A stretch of 58,345 nucleotides of DNA from the NCBI GenBank assembly GCA_963776195.1, contig CAVZMO010000021.1, positions 1-58,345 on the forward strand, written 5' to 3'. This DNA comes from CAVZMO01 sp963776195 (GTDB lineage Bacteria > Nitrospirota > Thermodesulfovibrionia > Thermodesulfovibrionales > SM23-35). The notes beneath the pieces were generated by a model, which worked only from the letters and a program-made list of their open reading frames with translations, did not search any database and was not told the DNA's origin. Below are positions 14,836-24,645 of this stretch, one piece after another (the first letter of the stretch is position 1; each line of letters opens with the position of its first letter). Made by a program: the position numbers and the translations under genes.

Positions 14836-17340
14836 ATGCAAGAAAAGGGGAAAGTGACACCCGCGCTACCGCCGGAGCGGCGTGAGGATATCCGCACCGG
14901 GCTGAGCGTGGAAGCGATCAGGCAATGCGTGCTTGATAATCTTTACTTCCAGCTCGCAAAGACTCCGCAGGCCGCAACGCGGAACGATTGGTATATGGCA
15001 GTTGCGTATACTGTACGGGACAGGTTGATGCAACGATGGGTCAAAGCACTCCAAAACTTTACAGAAGATCTGACGGTCGTTGCATACTTGTCTGCCGAGT
15101 TTCTCATCGGGCCGCAACTCGGGACCAACCTCATCAACCTCGGCATCTACGATGAGGTCTCTCAGGCTGTGAAGGCGTTGGGTCTTAATTTAGATGAACT
15201 TACCGAGCAAGAAAAAGAGCCTGGACTTGGTAACGGCGGAGTTGGGAGGCTCGCGGCCTGCTGCATGGATTCGCTCGCAACGATGGAGATCCCCGCAATC
15301 GGGTATGGGGTTCGTTACGAGTTCGGCGCCTTTGATCAGGAGATCCGGGATGGCCGACAGGTTGAAGTGACTGATGCATGGCTTCACCATGGCAACCCTT
15401 GGGAGATCCCACGCCCCGAGGTCACGTACAAGGTAAATCTCGGCGGCAGCACCGAGTCGTATTATGACGAGCAGGACTGTTTCCGGGTGCGCTGGGTTCC
15501 GAAGTTTGCTGTCAAAGGGACTGCGTACGATACCCCCGTATCCGGATATAGAGTCGGCACAACGAATCTGTTGCGTCTCTGGAAGTCCGGGGCCGTCGAA
15601 TCTTTTGATTTCGAGGCATTCAAAAACGGTGATTACTACGGAGCGGTCAACGAAAAGATCGCCTCGGAATCGATCTGCAAAATCCTCTATCCCGATGACG
15701 AGCCATACGCCGGCAAACAGCTGCGGCTTGCGCAGCAGTATTTCTTTGTCTCCTGCGCTCTCCAGGACATGATCCGCCTGCACCTTCTGCGGTGGAAAAA
15801 TATCCACACCTTTTCTGACTCCTTTGCGGTGCAACTTAATGATACCCAGCCCGTGATCGCTGTGGCTGAGCTGATGAGACTCCTGGTGGATGAACATCTG
15901 GTGAACTGGGACAAAGCATGGTACATCACGCAGGACACTTTTTCATATACAAACCATGCGACTTTACCTGAGGCCCTCGAGAAGTGGCCGTTACCCCTGT
16001 TCGCAGATATCCTGCCGAGGCACCTCGAAATCATCCATGAAATAAACCGGCGCTTTCTTGACGAGATATGGTTAAAGTATCCCGATAATAATGATAAACT
16101 CAACCGATTTTCTCTCATCGATGAAAGTGACCAGAAATATGTCCGGATGGCACAGCTCGGAAGCTTGGGAAGCCACGCTATCAACGGGGTTTCAGGAATC
16201 CATTCAGAGCTGCTTAAAAAGACATTACTCCCCGAACTTTATGAAATATACCCTGAGAGGTTTCTCAATATAACTGACGGAGTCACACAGAGACGCTGGA
16301 TCGTGCTGAGTAATCCGAGGCTCGCTGAACTCATCACGAATACCATAGGAGACAAATGGGTCCGCCGGCTGGAGGAAATAAAGCAGCTTGAATCATTTGC
16401 CAATGACCCGAACCTTATGAAAAAGTGGCAACTGATAAAGCATGAGAACAAACGTGATCTCGCCGGCATCATTCACGACCGCACTGGAATTTCCGTCGAT
16501 CCTGATATGCTCTTCGATGTCCAGATGAAGCGCTTCCATGAATCCAGGCGCCAGCACCTCAACCTTCTTCACATAATCACGATCTATAACAGGATTAAGA
16601 AAAATCCGCAGATAGATATCACGCCACGCGCGTTCATCTTCGGCGGCAAAGCATCTCCCGGCAATTTCGTTGCGAAGCTCATCATAAAGCTGATCAATTC
16701 CGTAGCGGAAACGGTGAACGATGATCCGGACGTGGCAGGACGCCTGAAAATTGTGTTTTTCCCCAACTTTAACGTAAAGAACGGTCAAAGGGTTTATCCC
16801 GCTGCCGATCTCTCCGAACAGATCTCTACTGCAGGAAGAGAGGCATCGGGGACAGGGAGCATGAAATTCTGCATGAACGGTGCATCGACGATAGGGACGT
16901 TCAACGGCACGAACATCGAAATCCGTGAAGAGGTGGGCACCGAAAACTTCTTTCTCTTCGGTTTGACCGGTGAAGAGGTTTACAACATGAAATCCCACGG
17001 CTATGATCCCAGGGTTTACTATGACGCTCATCCGGACCTGAAAGAAGCGATCGATCTTATCAGTTCCGGATTTTTTTCAAAGAGAGATGTGAACCTATTC
17101 AAGCCTTTGATTGACTCACTCCTTCGCCGCGATGAGCACATGGTCCTTGCAGATTATCAGTCCTATGTTGACTGCCAGGAGCGCATAAGTGTGGCGTTCA
17201 AAGATCAGAAAAAGTGGACAAATATGTCGGTCCTCACTGTTGCTCGGATGGGAAAGTTCTCGTCGGATCGGTCCATACGTGAATACAACGAAAAAATATG
17301 GCACGCCACACCTCTGAAAATCGACGAAGGGGACACATAA
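14836..17340 (+). CDS. glgP: Glycogen/alpha-glucan phosphorylase
   Basis: 834 residues, full length for the family. Phosphorolysis of alpha-1,4-glucans to glucose-1-phosphate using pyridoxal phosphate. PGLGNGGVGRLAACCMDS is the N-terminal signature. EASGTGSMKFCMNGASTIGT is the PLP-lysine region; the usual EASGTSNMKFALNG is changed at three or four positions but the lysine is kept. GGKASPGN precedes it. GGAGA sits 6 nt before the ATG. No other glycogen genes adjoin. Confidence 0.95.
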   Translation: MQEKGKVTPALPPERREDIRTGLSVEAIRQCVLDNLYFQLAKTPQAATRNDWYMAVAYTVRDRLMQRWVKALQNFTEDLTVVAYLSAEFLIGPQLGTNLINLGIYDEVSQAVKALGLNLDELTEQEKEPGLGNGGVGRLAACCMDSLATMEIPAIGYGVRYEFGAFDQEIRDGRQVEVTDAWLHHGNPWEIPRPEVTYKVNLGGSTESYYDEQDCFRVRWVPKFAVKGTAYDTPVSGYRVGTTNLLRLWKSGAVESFDFEAFKNGDYYGAVNEKIASESICKILYPDDEPYAGKQLRLAQQYFFVSCALQDMIRLHLLRWKNIHTFSDSFAVQLNDTQPVIAVAELMRLLVDEHLVNWDKAWYITQDTFSYTNHATLPEALEKWPLPLFADILPRHLEIIHEINRRFLDEIWLKYPDNNDKLNRFSLIDESDQKYVRMAQLGSLGSHAINGVSGIHSELLKKTLLPELYEIYPERFLNITDGVTQRRWIVLSNPRLAELITNTIGDKWVRRLEEIKQLESFANDPNLMKKWQLIKHENKRDLAGIIHDRTGISVDPDMLFDVQMKRFHESRRQHLNLLHIITIYNRIKKNPQIDITPRAFIFGGKASPGNFVAKLIIKLINSVAETVNDDPDVAGRLKIVFFPNFNVKNGQRVYPAADLSEQISTAGREASGTGSMKFCMNGASTIGTFNGTNIEIREEVGTENFFLFGLTGEEVYNMKSHGYDPRVYYDAHPDLKEAIDLISSGFFSKRDVNLFKPLIDSLLRRDEHMVLADYQSYVDCQERISVAFKDQKKWTNMSVLTVARMGKFSSDRSIREYNEKIWHATPLKIDEGDT

Positions 17341-17628
17341 AATACAACTGACGATGTCGCACATCAGGCATATCAGATGTTTTCAATTGCTTCTTCCCAT
17401 AGAAATACGCGTCCTGGTAAGGTTTCGCCCCTCCGTTTAGTGCTTCCTGTAGCAAATGCCTCCTGAAGCGTCGATAGATATAAACCGTTCACATAGTACT
17501 CCTCATTTTTGAAGGTTTCAGACAATGTCCTCCTCTTCCAAGAAGATGCAATGTCATCTTCTGCTATAGTCTTGTTGATTTAAAATGGTAAAGTTGTTGT
17601 ATAATCGACTCTGTGAGGCAATTTAAAA
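17341..17628. other. Intergenic region upstream of mgtC-like gene
   Basis: No gene. TATAAT at 17600-17605 with TTGATT 19 nt upstream may be the promoter of the downstream membrane protein gene. Confidence 0.35.
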
Positions 17629-18333
17629 ATGTATGATTGGTACGCAATACTGACTGATTTGGGAAAACTATTTCTTGCAGCTGTTATTGGAGGAGCAATT
17701 GGTTTTGAACGGGAATCTCACGGACAAGCTGCAGGATTCAGGACATATCTGATTGTAAGCGCGGGAGCATGCCTTATGATGCTTCTTTCTCTCCATATGG
17801 CAGATCTGTTTCGCCATTTAAATACAGATTCCGTAGTACGCTTAGACCCTGGAAGAATAGCTTCCTATGCAATCGCAAGTATGGGTTTTTTAGGAGCTGG
17901 GGCTATTATAAAGGGTAAAGGCACGGTGCGGGGGATAACAACCGCTGCCGGGCTTTGGGTTGTAACCGGCATGGGACTTGCCATTGGTGCAGGGCATATT
18001 TATCAAACGATTTTTACAACTGTTGTAATTCTTACAGCTCTCTATTGGCTTCAACCCGTAAGAAACCTTGCTAAGCGCAGAATTTATCGCATCCTAACGG
18101 TAAAACATAAAGGGGAAGAAGACCCACTTGATAATATTACTAAGATTATTTCAGATTATGCCTCATTTCATATCCGAACTATCAATTATGAACATGACAT
18201 ATCGTCACAGACGCTAATATATCGTATAAGAATTTTTAGCACGGAAGTAACAAATTGGAGAGAAGTGGTAAAAAAACTATCAGACATTCAAGGAATGATT
18301 GAAGTAAAGTGGGAAGAAAGTGATGTTCCGTAA
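17629..18333 (+). CDS. MgtC/SapB family membrane protein
   Basis: 234 residues. Four to five transmembrane helices with the family hallmarks FLAAVIGGAIGFERE, GFRTYLIVSAGACLMM, SMGFLGAGAIIKGKGTVRGITTAAGLW and GLAIGAGHIYQTIFTTVVIL. The C-terminal ACT-like soluble domain occupies about 150-234. Members are linked to Mg stress and ATP-synthase control in other bacteria. Single gene. Confidence 0.9.
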   Translation: MYDWYAILTDLGKLFLAAVIGGAIGFERESHGQAAGFRTYLIVSAGACLMMLLSLHMADLFRHLNTDSVVRLDPGRIASYAIASMGFLGAGAIIKGKGTVRGITTAAGLWVVTGMGLAIGAGHIYQTIFTTVVILTALYWLQPVRNLAKRRIYRILTVKHKGEEDPLDNITKIISDYASFHIRTINYEHDISSQTLIYRIRIFSTEVTNWREVVKKLSDIQGMIEVKWEESDVP

Positions 18334-18399
18334 AGATTACCATCCCTCTTTTTATTTCTATCGGTAATCCTCATATATCTCACCCTGTTGAATCTGTTT

Positions 18400-18595
18400 G
18401 TTAATAGGTCGTGATCGAATCTCGATAAGACTCATCCGCTGTGCACACTTGATGAAGGAAGCGATAAAACTTTGTAACACCTGAAAACGTTTGTAAGGCA
18501 TAATGTATTAAACCTGTCCGACCTTAAGGTACGTGGGTTAAGCTTTAAGGTGAGGAAACCCATAGGCTCAGAGCCACAATTAAGGAGGACAGGTT
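18400..18595 (+). ncRNA. Possible IS110-type bridge RNA region (left end)
   Basis: Non-coding sequence directly upstream of the transposase start, containing paired motifs such as ACCTTAAGGT and CTTTAAGGT near 18520-18560. In IS110-group elements a structured guide RNA is encoded here; in IS1111-group elements it is downstream. I cannot tell the group from sequence alone, and I could not locate the element ends. Confidence 0.3.
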
Positions 18596-19538
18596 ATGAA
18601 TAAGTATAGCACCAAATATGTAGGGATGGATGTTCGATCTTGGTCAGAGGTGTGATGTGGTTGCTCCTTCACTTATCCCGAGGAAATCAGGGGACCGCGT
18701 TAAGACAGATCGGAGGGATGCTAACACGCTGACTCGTTTACATCGTGCGGGGGAACTGACGCCGGTGTGGGTTCCGGACAAAGAGCAGGAAGCAATGAGA
18801 GATTTAACGCGTGCCCGTGAAGATATGAAGGCCATGGAAGGGCACGCCAAACAGCGGCTTGGAGCATTCCTGCTGCGTCATGGGAAGCAGTATCCTGGGA
18901 AGAGCAAATGGACGCAAGCATATTTTCGATGGCTGGAAGAGATAAAGTTTGAGATCCCGGCACAGCAGATTGTTTTCCAAGAGTATGTTGATACGGTCAA
19001 ACAAATGAAAGGACGAGTGGCTTCATTGGAAGAACAAATGCGTCAGGCAGTAGAAGGGTGGTCTTTGGCACCTGTAATAACCGGCCTGATGGCACTTCGA
19101 GGAGTCGACATCATTACAGCAATGACTGTAGTGGCTGAACTGGGGGACATCAGTCGATTTGATTCTCCCCGTCAGCTTATGGCTCACCTAGGATTAGTTC
19201 CGAGTGAACACTCAAGTGGCAGTCGCCGCCAACGCGGAGGGATAACCAAAACGGGCAATGGACATGCAAGGCGTGTGCTTATAGAAGCTTCGTGGTGTTA
19301 TCGATTGCCGGCACGCAAGACAGCTCATTTTCGTCGGCGTGCAGAGAAGGCAAGCGAAACAGTACAGGCTATTGCATGGAAAGCACAAAAACGATTGTGC
19401 AAGAGGTATTGGTACTTGATCAATAAGGGGAAACTCCCGGTTGAAGCATGTACCGCTGTAGCACGTGAATTGAGCGGCTTTATTTGGGCAATTGCATGTG
19501 ACGTAATGAGGAAAACTAATGCCTGTGTTGCCAGATAA
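18596..19538 (+). pseudogene. IS110-family transposase, internally deleted
   Basis: AAGGAGG precedes ATG 18596, which starts MNKYSTKYVGMDV, the normal DEDD-type start with the first catalytic Asp. It then shifts frame and stops after RSWSEV. The remainder is open from 18630 in another frame: DVVAPSLIPRKSGDRVKTDRRDA, a coiled central region, and the C-terminal Tnp_20 domain with LMALRGVDIITAMTVVAELGD and GITKTGNGHARRVLIEASW. About 60-70 codons, including the segment after the first Asp, are missing at the junction near 18634. The element cannot make a full enzyme. About 300 bp of non-coding sequence follows (19539-19830) and probably includes the right end. Confidence 0.85.
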
Positions 19539-19831
19539 GGATAAAACGAATTGAGGACAGAACGAAATTATCGTTGTTGTCTTCCGGGGCTACGAAAGAG
19601 ATGGAGCGTTTCTTCGCCCCTCCGGACAACGCTATTTATTGGGAAAATGTGTACTTCGGCCAGGGCAGCAGTCGGTTGGGAGAACCCTCGTACCTACTTT
19701 GAGGCACCTGAAAATAGGATGGCCCTCGTGATAAGACAGAGGCAGCTCCACGACGAAGATAAGTCATGCGGTACCCAACCCGCGTATATCAGAGTGATCT
19801 ACCGTCGTTTATCACTGCTGTTCTGCTGGAA

Positions 19832-19860
19832 TTGACTAATAGTAACCTTTGTGGTACTAT
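19832..19860 (+). promoter_or_regulatory. Promoter of higBA pair, start site at the GTG
   Basis: TTGACT (19832-19837), 17-nt spacer, TACTAT (19855-19860). The expected +1 is 19867, the first base of the GTG start codon, implying a leaderless transcript. Confidence 0.5.
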
Positions 19861-19866
19861 TATCGC

Positions 19867-20199
19867 GTGGCTAATATCAAAGTAGTCGAGTATCTACAAA
19901 ATGGAGTTTCTGTCTTTGAAAAGTGGTTTGACGGCCTCGATGCTCTGGCCGCAGCCAAGGTCGCCACTGCGTTATACCGACTGGAGCAGGGCAATTTTTC
20001 TAACGTGAAATCAGTAGGGCAAGGAGTTTCGGAATGCAAGATTGATTTTGGCCCGGGGTACAGGATCTATTTTGGCCGGGAAGGAAATAGGTTGGTCATC
20101 CTGCTTGGAGGGGGATCGAAGAAAACTCAGAGCAGGGACATTAGAAACGCTCAGTCACTGTGGGCGCAATATAAGACAGAGAAAAAAAAGAGGAAGTAA
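19867..20199 (+). CDS. higB: HigB-like (RelE/ParE, phage Gp49-type) toxin
   Basis: About 110 residues from GTG 19867. The family core is present: VFEKWFDGL near the start, ARVATALYRLEQGNFS-like helix, GVSECKIDFGPGYRIYFG, LVILLGGGSKKTQSRDIRNAQSLW, and a basic tail. Members are ribosome-dependent mRNA interferases. The promoter position argues for GTG 19867 over TTG 19849. The antitoxin gene follows after 9 bp, the reverse of the classic antitoxin-first order and typical of higBA. Sits just after a dead IS110 element. Confidence 0.88.
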   Translation: MANIKVVEYLQNGVSVFEKWFDGLDALAAAKVATALYRLEQGNFSNVKSVGQGVSECKIDFGPGYRIYFGREGNRLVILLGGGSKKTQSRDIRNAQSLWAQYKTEKKKRK

Positions 20200-20208
20200 G
20201 GAGGGACT

Positions 20209-20538
20209 ATGCCGATTACAAAACAATTTCGCAAAACAATTTTACAGCGTGCCGAGAGTGATACTGAATTCCGCAGACATATGCTGACGGAGGCGGTGAA
20301 TGAACTAATCGGGGGAGATCTCAAAGCGGGCAAATCGATTCTCCGCGATTATATAAATGCGACGATTACATTTGAGGGCCTGGCCAGCAAACTCAAAAAA
20401 TCAAGCAAGAGCGTTCATCGGATGTTGGGACCCCGCGGCAATCCACGCGCCGAGAATATTCTTGAAATCATAAAAATTCTTCAGGCGCATGAGCGCATAA
20501 CTCTTCAAGTGAAAGTGAAAGTAAAAAGAGCTGCATAA
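20209..20538 (+). CDS. higA: HigA-like antitoxin
   Basis: 109 residues; AAGGAGGGACT precedes ATG 20209. An N-terminal helical region is followed by an HTH: TFEGLASKLKKSSKSVHRML then NPRAENILEIIKIL. The product would neutralise the upstream toxin and repress the operon. The C-terminal KVKVKVKRAA is basic. Confidence 0.87.
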   Translation: MPITKQFRKTILQRAESDTEFRRHMLTEAVNELIGGDLKAGKSILRDYINATITFEGLASKLKKSSKSVHRMLGPRGNPRAENILEIIKILQAHERITLQVKVKVKRAA

Positions 20539-21092
20539 ATTTTCCAAACAGCATTGCGCTGTCCACCTGAAGGCAACTTATTCACACATCACTATATTGA
20601 GTTTCTTCTTTATCGCCTGTTTATCGCCTGCCCAGAAATGAGTATTTCTCTTCGCATTGAATGACCTGCTGACTTCAGTTGATGTTTAATTGAATTGGAA
20701 AGAAATTCCCTGATCAGACCCGTCTTGTTTGCTTCAAATGGGAACAAATATTCTCATCAACTATCTTTCCTTCCATACTCATTATTGCGGCACCCGATAC
20801 CGTCGCGTTTGCTTGTGGCTGAAGTCCGCGCTTGGCGATCACTTTGGAGGGCGTTTGTTAGATGAAGGAAGTGAGAGGAAAGCTGGCAGATTGGAATTCA
20901 CACCTTGTATGTGTTATGTGCACCCGATGCGAATGATTACAGCGCAGACTCGACGGATGGCAGGGATAAGGGGGATTTATTAGAAAGTATTTTACTTCTT
21001 TACCCGGAAGTATTTGTAAAGCTGTTTTGGATACGCTGCATTATAATAGAGGCATAGTTTAATAAATTACATCGCCTAAGAAGGAGTATGCT
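20539..21092. other. Gene-free stretch
   Basis: No convincing coding frame. A short direct repeat (TTTATCGCCTG twice) lies at 20610-20631. TATAAT at 21042-21047 may be the -10 box of the LOG-family gene. Probably degraded sequence between the toxin-antitoxin pair and core genes. Confidence 0.4.
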
Positions 21093-21815
21093 ATGAATAA
21101 CAAAGGATTGTCGGAACTCATGCAGTCCTCTTCGCTGCTTAGTCAGGTCGAGGGCGCAGAGAAGCTTTTTCTTTCGGGCCGCCGGAAACGAGGTGAAGAT
21201 CTCGAAAGTGCGGTAAGATTCTTTCTTGAGTTCTTGCACGGCTTCGAGAGTTTCGAGTTTGAAGGCCCGTGCGTCACGGTTTTCGGATCGGCGCGCTTCC
21301 CGGAAAGACATCGCCATTACGAACTGGCCCGGGAGCTTGGACGCGCGCTCGCCAATGCAGGCTATGCCGTTATGACCGGAGGCGGACCCGGAATTATGGA
21401 GGCTGCAAACCGGGGCGCCAAGGAGGGCGGAGGCTTGAGTCTCGGCTGTAATATTAAGCTTCCTTTTGAGCAGAAACCAAATCCATACCTCGACAAGTTC
21501 ATTGAATTTGAGCATTTTTTCATACGCAAGGTAATGCTCGTAAAGTACTCCACGGCCTTCGTCGTGATGCCGGGCGGTTTCGGTACCCTTGACGAGGCCT
21601 TCGAAGTGATCACACTCGCCCAGACCGGAAAACTCGAACGCTTCCCGGTTGTGGGGATGGTGAGAGATTTCTGGGACCATCTCCGGCGTTTCCTGCGTGA
21701 TACACTTCTTGCCGAGGGCACCATCAGCCCCGAGGATATGGATTTTATCCAGGGAGCAAACACGGTCGAGGACGCTATCCGCATAATCCGCGGCCTCTCA
21801 CGAGGAAACTTTTAG
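21093..21815 (+). CDS. LOG-family protein (TIGR00730), nucleoside monophosphate phosphoribohydrolase-like
   Basis: 240 residues. Rossmann-like fold with AVMTGGGPGIMEAANRGAKEGG and MPGGFGTLDEAFE (the PGGxGTxxE motif), FIRKVMLVKYS between them. LOG proteins release the base from AMP-type or cytokinin nucleotides; some bacterial members are stress-linked nucleotide hydrolases. GGAG ribosome site upstream. Followed 4 bp later by a YkgJ-like gene. Confidence 0.9.
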   Translation: MNNKGLSELMQSSSLLSQVEGAEKLFLSGRRKRGEDLESAVRFFLEFLHGFESFEFEGPCVTVFGSARFPERHRHYELARELGRALANAGYAVMTGGGPGIMEAANRGAKEGGGLSLGCNIKLPFEQKPNPYLDKFIEFEHFFIRKVMLVKYSTAFVVMPGGFGTLDEAFEVITLAQTGKLERFPVVGMVRDFWDHLRRFLRDTLLAEGTISPEDMDFIQGANTVEDAIRIIRGLSRGNF

Positions 21816-21819
21816 CAAG

Positions 21820-22203
21820 ATGCCCGCGCGCAGTAAATCTGATTTGCCTCCTCTCCCGGATGGAGAGAGAGCCAAAATTCTGTCGAAAGCTCTCAAGATG
21901 ATGGTTATGATCGATGGCAAGGTGTATGGAGTGGAAGACGAGTCGGAGCCGGATGCGGAAGTCGACTGTGAATCGAAAATCGAAGTGTGCCGGGCCATCT
22001 GTTGCACCTACGCATTCTCCCTAACGCAGGAGGAAGTGAAAAAAGGCTTTATCAAATACAATGCCGAACGGCCTTTTTACATTGCGCGGGATGCGGATGG
22101 ATATTGCCCGCACCTCGACCGTACGACCTTTCAGTGCAGCATCCATGATAAACGTCCCTTGCGTTGCAGAAAATATGCCTGCAAACCAGGCAGTTGGCTA
22201 TGA
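21820..22203 (+). CDS. YkgJ-family cysteine-cluster protein
   Basis: 127 residues. Cysteines in the arrangement VDCES...EVCRAICCTYAF then DGYCPHLDRTTFQCSIHDKRPLRCRKYACK match YkgJ-type proteins, which probably bind Zn or an Fe-S cluster. Starts 4 bp after the LOG gene and has no strong ribosome site, so likely translationally coupled. Exact role unknown. Confidence 0.85.
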   Translation: MPARSKSDLPPLPDGERAKILSKALKMMVMIDGKVYGVEDESEPDAEVDCESKIEVCRAICCTYAFSLTQEEVKKGFIKYNAERPFYIARDADGYCPHLDRTTFQCSIHDKRPLRCRKYACKPGSWL

Positions 22204-22430
22204 CATAATGAGCAGCGAGTTTTTTATGTCGGACCGCTTAAAAAAACTTTCCTCTCTTTCGATAACTGATTTAATATCATCCGCAATGAGTATCTTTTTC
22301 ATGGATACGATCCCCAACTGCAAACCTGGAATCAAACGGTGTCCGGCTTTTTAATATAACAGCTCAGAAAGGGAAAATGCATAGCTGATTACGGCAGCAA
22401 GTCATATTGACCCGTCAGCGGCGCCAGACG

Positions 22431-22751
22431 TTATTTCTTGAGTTCTTTGACTATGCTCCGTTCTTGAGCCGCCCTGCCGGCAAATGTCTGAAGGGCGGTA
22501 ACTTCCCAGTCAAGCACCCCCCACATGGGAAGTTTTCGCAGCATCGCATCTACCTCTTCATTGGAAGCCGCTTCCACGATAAACACAAATGACCTGTCTC
22601 CCACAGGAAGACCCCCGGCGAGAATTTTTTTCTGCTTCTCCATCTGGATCAGCTGATCAAGGCTTGGAAGTACCATTTCTTTCAGAATCGCGACCGCCTC
22701 TTGCGGAGACTCAAATCCCGGCCCTCCGGATCCGAATACTAAGTATTTCAT
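22431..22751 (-). CDS. Muconolactone-isomerase-like / YCII-type ferredoxin-like fold protein
   Basis: 106 residues. MKYLVFGSGGPG...VLPSLDQLIQMEKQ, AGGLPVGDRSFVFIVEA and LRKLPMWGVLDWEVTALQTF follow the dimeric alpha/beta-barrel pattern of the muconolactone isomerase family. The family is recognised from pattern only; enzyme activity is not implied. Monocistronic. Confidence 0.7.
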   Translation of the reverse strand: MKYLVFGSGGPGFESPQEAVAILKEMVLPSLDQLIQMEKQKKILAGGLPVGDRSFVFIVEAASNEEVDAMLRKLPMWGVLDWEVTALQTFAGRAAQERSIVKELKK

Positions 22752-22963
22752 ATGCGTATCCCCCTTTTTTTGTTTTAGTTATCGCTTTTCACGTAACGTT
22801 CTTAAACGATTTATTCATACAATGAGCTTGTATTCATTTTATCAGGCTTATAAATATTGTCCAGCGAACTATCGAAATCGGAGGGGCAAGAGATGGAATT
22901 GAAACTACTTTTCCGCACACGGCAGTTCGTGATATTATATAATGCTTTGAAATTATTGATTGT

Positions 22964-23194
22964 ATGAAAAGATCTCAATATTTCATATGGCTCGGAATCT
23001 CTGGTGCCGCAGGGACCGCACTCGGTATGCTTGTTGACCGGAAACATCCGGCAAAAGGCAGCTTTTTAGGCGCAGTTGCAGGTGTTGTCGCAGGCTCTGC
23101 TGCAGCGGTGGTCCATCAGTACGTTGCATCCCGCGAAAAGGTTCCCTATTACTCCAAGTCGTCTCCCCTTTACGACGAGAGCGGCACGCTCTGA
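22964..23194 (+). CDS. Small glycine-rich membrane protein
   Basis: 76 residues with two Gly/Ala-rich membrane segments (YFIWLGISGAAGTALGMLV and GSFLGAVAGVVAGSAAAVV) separated by DRKHPAKG, a glycine-zipper hairpin. The tail has YYSKSSPLYDESGTL. Ribosome site weak. Upstream of xseA by about 65 bp; a link is not implied. Confidence 0.6.
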   Translation: MKRSQYFIWLGISGAAGTALGMLVDRKHPAKGSFLGAVAGVVAGSAAAVVHQYVASREKVPYYSKSSPLYDESGTL

Positions 23195-23259
23195 TCTCAA
23201 CCCCCTCGCCGGCGGAGAAGCACCATGAAAAATCTGTGTCGGTATCATATACTAAGAAG

Positions 23260-24645
23260 ATGGATTTTCTTACACTCAATGAACTCGCTTATCTGATCAA
23301 ATCAACCATCCAATCCTCCCTCAGTGATGAATACTGGGTCACTGCTGAAATAGCCCAAATCAACTGCAACCACACCTCAGGACATTGCTATCTGGACCTG
23401 GTGGAAAAGCAGGATGATACTACTACAGCCAAAATGAGGGCTACAATCTGGGCAAGAAACTTCAAACAGACCAGCAATAATTTTCAAACGGTAACCGGTC
23501 AGGAACTTCAAGCCGGCATGAAGATACTCATGCTCGCAAGGGTGACCTATCATGAGGTACACGGTTTATCTATCAACATCACAGACATCGATCCCCGGTA
23601 TACCCTTGGCGAAATGGCGCTCAAACGGAGACAGATTATCGAGCGTCTTACCAAGGAAGGCATCATTGAAAAGAACAGGCAACTGGATCTGCCGCCGGTC
23701 ATCCAGAAGATTGCGGTCATATCTTCCGTGACAGCAGCCGGATACGGTGACTTCCTGAGCAAACTGAATAACAACCCTCATGGATACAAGTTCTATCTTA
23801 GGCTCTTTCAGGCCTATATGCAGGGTGAGAAGGCCGAGGAATCGATACAGTGTGCACTGAAAAAATGTATAACGCTGAAAGATCGCTTTGAAGCAATCGT
23901 AATTGTAAGGGGCGGCGGCTCCATGGTTGACCTGCACTGTTTCGACAGTTATCCGCTGGCCAAAATGGTAGCACTGGCGCCCTTACCTGTCTTCACAGGC
24001 ATCGGACACGAAAGAGACGAGACGGTGATCGACAGGGTGGCGAACCAAAGACTGATGACCCCGACAGCTGTGGCAGAGTTTCTTATACATACGGCAAAGC
24101 GGTTTGAAGACAGCATAGATGATCTCAGACACAGATTAATTGCCAGAACAAATACTCTTGTCGAGCGGGAAGAACGTCATCTGAACGACCTCGCTGAGAG
24201 CCTGAAGAGACAGGCGAAACATTATTTTAAGACAGAGACCAACACACTTAAGAATAATATCTATCTGCTTCAGAGCCATGCGCTTGCCGTTCTGAAGACG
24301 CCGTTAGTCGATCTCAAGGAATACGAGGGAAGACTCAAAAATGCCGGTAATTGCCTGATAAAGAACAGCTTCCAGAAACTGAAAGACTGTAGAAAGGTAC
24401 TCGAAGCACATCCGGTGTATGTGTTATCACAGCAATTACAGAAGGTGGAGCATTACGAGACAAAGATAAATCTTCTTGATCCCCATAATGTCCTGAAAAG
24501 AGGATACAGCATAACCTGCCTGAACGGAAAGATCTTGAAAGAAATAGGCCCGGTGAGGAAGAATGATATAATTAACACCAGACTGCATGACGGATCCATT
24601 ACCAGCATTGTTGCAAGTACAGGGGAGAACGAACGGCATGAGTGA
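23260..24645 (+). CDS. xseA: Exodeoxyribonuclease VII large subunit
   Basis: About 461 residues from ATG 23260 (MDFLTLNELAYLIK); the in-frame GTG at 23236 adds eight unlikely residues. OB domain (residues 10-110) with EIAQINCNHTSGHCYLDLVEK. Catalytic domain includes IAVISSVTAAGYGDF, VRGGGSMVDLHCFDSYPLA, and GIGHERDETVIDRVANQRLMTPTAVAEFL. A coiled-coil C-terminal region binds small subunits. Degrades single-stranded DNA with XseB. Overlaps xseB by 8 bp. Confidence 0.95.
   Translation: MDFLTLNELAYLIKSTIQSSLSDEYWVTAEIAQINCNHTSGHCYLDLVEKQDDTTTAKMRATIWARNFKQTSNNFQTVTGQELQAGMKILMLARVTYHEVHGLSINITDIDPRYTLGEMALKRRQIIERLTKEGIIEKNRQLDLPPVIQKIAVISSVTAAGYGDFLSKLNNNPHGYKFYLRLFQAYMQGEKAEESIQCALKKCITLKDRFEAIVIVRGGGSMVDLHCFDSYPLAKMVALAPLPVFTGIGHERDETVIDRVANQRLMTPTAVAEFLIHTAKRFEDSIDDLRHRLIARTNTLVEREERHLNDLAESLKRQAKHYFKTETNTLKNNIYLLQSHALAVLKTPLVDLKEYEGRLKNAGNCLIKNSFQKLKDCRKVLEAHPVYVLSQQLQKVEHYETKINLLDPHNVLKRGYSITCLNGKILKEIGPVRKNDIINTRLHDGSITSIVASTGENERHE

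Noticed and set aside
19551..19835. 95-codon frame after the IS110 transposase
   Set aside because: Composition and position fit the non-coding right end of the element; no protein family pattern.
20729..20983. 84-codon frame in the gene-free stretch
   Set aside because: No ribosome site and an amino-acid mix unlike real proteins.
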